Below, in pieces: positions 13,466-14,352 of a DNA stretch of 14,352 nucleotides (position 1 is its first letter; each line of letters starts with the position of its first letter). Made by a program: the position numbers and the translations under genes. This DNA is from Oxalobacteraceae bacterium UBA6018 (GTDB lineage: Bacteria; Pseudomonadota; Gammaproteobacteria; Burkholderiales; Burkholderiaceae_D): positions 51,471-65,822 of the forward strand of contig DIZW01000107.1 in NCBI GenBank assembly GCA_002428015.1, given 5' to 3'. The notes beneath the pieces are model-generated. The model was not told where the DNA came from. It made no database searches and was given only the letters and a program-made list of their open reading frames with translations.

Positions 13466-13948
13466 ATGCGTTTGACCACTAAAGGCCGTTTTGCTGTTAC
13501 CGCGATGATCGATCTTGCCCTGCGCCAGGGCAAGGGCCCCGTCACGCTGTCGGGCATCAGCCAGCGTCAGGCGATCTCGTTGTCGTACCTGGAGCAGCTG
13601 TTCGGCAAGCTGCGCCGCCACGAGATCGTCGAATCGATCCGTGGGCCGGGCGGCGGCTACAGCCTGGCGCGGCGGGCCGACAAGGTCACCGTGGCCGACA
13701 TCATCATCGCCGTCGATGAGCCGCTCGACGCTACCCAGTGCGGCGGCAAGGAAAATTGCCACGGCGCCGACGCGGCCACCGGGGTGCGTTGCATGACCCA
13801 CGAACTGTGGGCCACCTTGAACGAAAAAATGGTCGACTACCTGGACTCGGTGTCGCTGCAAGACCTGGTGGACCAGCAAAAGCAAAAGAATTCGGAACAA
13901 GCCGTTGTGGTGATGCACCGCAACCACGCCGCGGTTGGGCAAAATTAA
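13466..13948 (+). CDS. iscR: IscR, Fe-S cluster-sensing regulator (Rrf2 family)
   Basis: This 160-aa Rrf2-family regulator represses the isc operon when it holds a [2Fe-2S] cluster. The winged helix begins MRLTTKGRFAVTAMIDLALR, with recognition sequence SLSYLEQLFGKLRRHEIVES and the wing RGPGGGYSLAR. Cluster ligands are Cys92, Cys98 and Cys109, with His112 (CGGKENCHG and RCMTHELW). The spacing between the second and third Cys is five residues longer than in E. coli IscR (92/98/104). The ATG at 13466 starts at the family's usual first residue; GGGG lies five bases upstream. A type 1 IscR site overlaps its promoter, and iscS starts 18 bases after its stop, so the two are co-transcribed. Confidence 0.96.
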   Translation: MRLTTKGRFAVTAMIDLALRQGKGPVTLSGISQRQAISLSYLEQLFGKLRRHEIVESIRGPGGGYSLARRADKVTVADIIIAVDEPLDATQCGGKENCHGADAATGVRCMTHELWATLNEKMVDYLDSVSLQDLVDQQKQKNSEQAVVVMHRNHAAVGQN

Positions 13949-13966
13949 GAGTACTGGAGTGATTGA

Positions 13967-14326
13967 ATGAACGCGCCTTTGGACAAAAACATCGAGCAGT
14001 CTTTCGTGACTGCGCCGCATTTCCCGATCTACATGGATTACTCGGCCACGACGCCGATCGATCCCCGCGTGGCCGACAAAATGATTCCCTACCTGCGCGA
14101 GCAGTTCGGCAATCCGGCTTCGCGCAGCCACCTGTACGGCTGGACCGCCGAGGCGGCCGTCGAGGAAGCGCGCGCCCAGGTCGCGGCGCTGGTCGGCGCC
14201 GACCCGCGCGAAATCATCTGGACCTCCGGCGCGACCGAGAGCAACAACCTGGCCTTGAAGGGTGCCGCGCACTTCTACAAGACCAAGGGCAAGCACATCA
14301 TCACCGTCAAGGACCGAGCACAAGGC
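13967..14326 (+). CDS. iscS: Cysteine desulfurase IscS, 5' part only, with a frameshift near the contig end
   Basis: This is the N-terminal part (about 120 of some 400 residues) of IscS, the PLP-dependent cysteine desulfurase that supplies sulfur for Fe-S clusters, thiolated tRNA and other uses. Typical segments are YMDYSATTPIDPRV (22-35), FGNPASRSHLYGW (47-59) and TSGATESNNLALKG (86-99, PLP phosphate binding). GTGATTGA lies just before the ATG and CTGGAGTG gives the ribosome site. After VK115 the frame reads DRAQG; dropping one G of 14311-14312 gives VKTEHKA, the conserved IscS segment that contains the PLP-stacking His. The extra G is therefore most likely a sequencing error. Genomic sequence ends at about 14326, where adapter begins, so the residues LSLIHI at the apparent C-terminus are not real. 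Confidence 0.93.
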
Positions 14327-14352
14327 CTGTCTCTTATACACATCTGACGCTG
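14327..14352 (+). other. Nextera/Tn5 mosaic-end adapter (not genomic)
   Basis: CTGTCTCTTATACACATCT (14327-14345) is the reverse complement of the 19-bp Tn5 mosaic end used in Nextera libraries, and GACGCTG (14346-14352) is the start of the attached read-2 adapter. It is untrimmed library sequence at the end of the contig. It is not a natural Tn5 insertion, because the following bases are adapter and not IS50. Confidence 0.96.

Noticed and set aside
13412..14341. 309-residue open frame on the minus strand opposite iscR and iscS
   Set aside because: It is antisense to two certain genes, its N-terminus MYKRQ is encoded by the adapter, and its composition is typical of a GC-rich shadow frame.
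14327..14345. Tn5/IS50 mosaic end as a natural transposon insertion
   Set aside because: It is followed by the Nextera read-2 adapter and sits at the contig end, so it is a library artefact.
1..14352. CRISPR arrays, prophage, toxin-antitoxin or defence gene cluster
   Set aside because: No array with regular spacers, no phage structural or defence-type proteins in any convincing frame; the only regular repeat is the 21-bp array, which has no spacers.

Overview
The window looks like the chromosome of a high-GC betaproteobacterium, most likely Oxalobacteraceae (Massilia/Duganella-like). The grounds are the protein styles (an IscR with a C92/C98 cluster followed by iscS, a VOC protein beside a zeta-class GST, a PA0069-type radical SAM protein, a KGG-repeat stress protein) and the GC-rich codon use. 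This is a judgement from remembered family resemblance, not a database match. The right end is a physical contig end: the last 26 bases are Nextera/Tn5 library adapter, not genome.

Layout. 1-2084: a tRNA-Asn with a strong terminator, a remnant of an IS256-family transposase, then a divergent SDR oxidoreductase / LysR regulator pair; together these look like a small acquired islet beside a tRNA. 2085-3351: a small-gene region on the minus strand, holding a KGG-repeat protein with its terminator, a doubtful small ORF, and an 89-aa hypothetical protein with a good promoter. 3436-6227: two minus-strand secreted hydrolases, a family I.5-like lipase and an alpha/beta hydrolase of dienelactone-hydrolase type. 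6393-8942: plus-strand NAD(P)H-dependent FMN reductase, DTW-domain tRNA modification protein, and a radical SAM protein of the PA0069/spore-photoproduct-lyase-like type with a near-ideal LexA box overlapping its promoter. 9054-9620: a ChaC-type gamma-glutamylcyclotransferase on the minus strand. 9621-10187: a gene-free stretch containing five degenerate 21-bp tandem repeats. 10188-11618: VOC protein and maleylacetoacetate isomerase (aromatic/tyrosine catabolism). 11907-12350: a two-CBS-domain protein on the minus strand, convergent with maiA. 12531-13319: a uracil-DNA-glycosylase-fold protein with an altered catalytic motif. 13361-14326: the start of the isc iron-sulfur cluster operon (iscR, iscS) with a recognisable type 1 IscR site.

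How the parts fit: the isc operon start is a classic autoregulated unit. The LexA box puts the radical SAM protein in the SOS (DNA damage) response, and the UDG-like protein is a second possible DNA-repair gene, though without an SOS box that I can see. The two secreted esterase/lipases may serve lipid or polymer scavenging. I did not find a clearly new multi-gene system. The most unusual items are the 21-bp repeat array, the UDG-fold protein whose catalytic Asp position is Gly, the LexA-controlled radical SAM gene, and the adapter plus frameshift artefact at the contig end, which creates false protein ends.
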